A stretch of 64,000 nt of DNA from Elusimicrobiota bacterium. Lineage in GTDB: Bacteria > Elusimicrobiota > UBA8919. The DNA is taken from the NCBI GenBank assembly GCA_028718185.1, contig JAQUMH010000001.1:343186-407185 (forward strand), given 5' to 3'. Both the position numbers and the translations under genes were made by a program. The notes beneath the pieces are model-generated. The model was not told the origin of the DNA and did no database searches. It saw only the letters and a list, made by a program, of their open reading frames with translations. Below, piece after piece: positions 63,361 to 64,000 of the stretch; position 1 is the stretch's first letter; every line of letters begins with the position of its first letter.

Positions 63361-64000
63361 CTAATTAGGTTTAATTCCGGAAACTTTTATGCTGGCTGCT
63401 GAATCTGAAAGTGTTTTTATTTCTTCTTTTGAAAGATTTAGATTTTTAATAATCGTTTGCACATTAGGGTCGTTAAGCATAAATTCTATAGGAAAAGTAG
63501 TTTCATCCATTATTTTAACTTTTTGAAAACCGACCGATTCTATTGTATTTATATAATCCGGCTTGAGCATCGCACCTGCCAGACAGCCGATATGTGCTTC
63601 AACGGATTCTTTTACAAGTTCAGGAAGCTCTTTTAATAAAACAATATCTGAAACCATAATTCTGCCGCCCGGCTTCAGAACTCTGAATGCCTCTTTGAAA
63701 ACCTTATCTTTATCCGGAGAAAGATTAATAACACAGTTTGACATGATTATATCTACTGAAATATCATCAACAGGCAGATTTTCAATTTCACCTAACCTAA
63801 AATCTACATTTTGATAATTGCCTTTTTTAGCATTTTCTTTTGCTTTTTTAATCATTTCGGGCGTCATATCAATTCCAATGACTTTTCCTTTTTTACCTAC
63901 TTTTTGAGCAGCTAAAAAACAGTCAAAGCCGGGACCGGAACCCAAATCAACAACAGTCTCCCCTTCTTTTAATGAAGCAAGTGACGTGGGATTACCGCAA
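63361..64000 (-). CDS. arsM: Arsenite S-adenosylmethionine methyltransferase, N-terminus beyond window
   Basis: The frame runs off the right edge, so the N-terminus is missing; about 212 residues are visible. [14 protein letters not shown], then [62 protein letters not shown] and HIGCLAGAM match ArsM, with Cys residues at the FDCF and IGCLAG positions that bind As(III). It methylates arsenite. No ArsR regulator is adjacent in the window; the arsR-like gene is 24 kb away with a sulfide module. Confidence 0.87.
   Translation of the reverse strand, partial: CGNPTSLASLKEGETVVDLGSGPGFDCFLAAQKVGKKGKVIGIDMTPEMIKKAKENAKKGNYQNVDFRLGEIENLPVDDISVDIIMSNCVINLSPDKDKVFKEAFRVLKPGGRIMVSDIVLLKELPELVKESVEAHIGCLAGAMLKPDYINTIESVGFQKVKIMDETTFPIEFMLNDPNVQTIIKNLNLSKEEIKTLSDSAASIKVSGIKPN

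Overview
The window reads as one continuous piece of an AT-rich (roughly one third GC, by eye), Gram-negative, anaerobic or facultatively anaerobic bacterium. Outer-membrane beta-barrels, a Tat system, Na+-NQR, a Psr/Phs-like molybdoenzyme and many short palindromic intergenic repeats suggest an uncultivated candidate-phylum-type lineage; I cannot name the taxon. Every gene I can support, about 60 of them, lies on the minus strand, so the biological order runs from high to low coordinates.

Layout from right to left. 64000-61217: a 5'-truncated arsenite methyltransferase, a fibre-like protein with VGIGTTSP repeats, a small beta-barrel and a 53-residue protein. 60984-56020: an Rrf2 regulator, metY, cysK, metX and metW. 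55786-45125: a sulfur-carrier system (HcyS-like carrier, MetY-like enzyme, MoeB/ThiF-like E1, JAMM protease) directly followed by a siroheme sulfite reductase, TusA, DUF2061, APS reductase, CysD and CysN(C), then the siroheme genes (Met8-like, hemA, a hemC-cobA-hemD fusion). 44963-40006: thiS, thiG, thiH, thiE, hemB, hemL. 39819-36519: an ArsR-controlled sulfide module (arsR, DsrE-like, SQR-like, cysteine desulfurase), then a SHOCT protein. 36444-34704: phosphorylase, J-domain protein and methyltransferase. 34522-28956: a complete biotin operon (bioB, bioF, BioH-like esterase, bioC, bioD, bioA).

28911-5066 is the most distinctive part. A flavin split-barrel protein, a Cys-rich sensor kinase and an NtrC-type sigma54 activator precede a good sigma54 promoter with palindromic upstream sites. 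That promoter reads into nqrABCDEF, a split-barrel/UbiA prenyltransferase fusion, a RegB-like quinone-sensing kinase, a lone receiver, a polyprenyl diphosphate synthase, a NusG-II protein and a Gx/EcfT fusion. These are followed by two porins, ApbE, an FMN-binding protein, a PsrB/PsrC/PsrA-type respiratory reductase, and TatA and TatC. I infer a chain NADH -> Na+-NQR -> quinone -> periplasmic molybdoenzyme, with quinone synthesis, flavinylation (ApbE) and export encoded alongside. The left end holds a beta-barrel, a HemN/HemW-like radical SAM protein, a CBS protein and nuoA, nuoB and partial nuoC.

Unusual points: a nominal NqrA that looks like RnfC with two intact 4Fe-4S motifs; an NqrE lacking one conserved Cys; a molybdoenzyme with Ser at the third cluster-ligand position and no Cys/Ser at the usual Mo-ligand position; a HemC without its cofactor-carrying third domain, fused to CobA-HemD; an APS-kinase-like domain with a broken P-loop beside an APS reductase; and a sulfur carrier ending in GGGR beside its likely protease.
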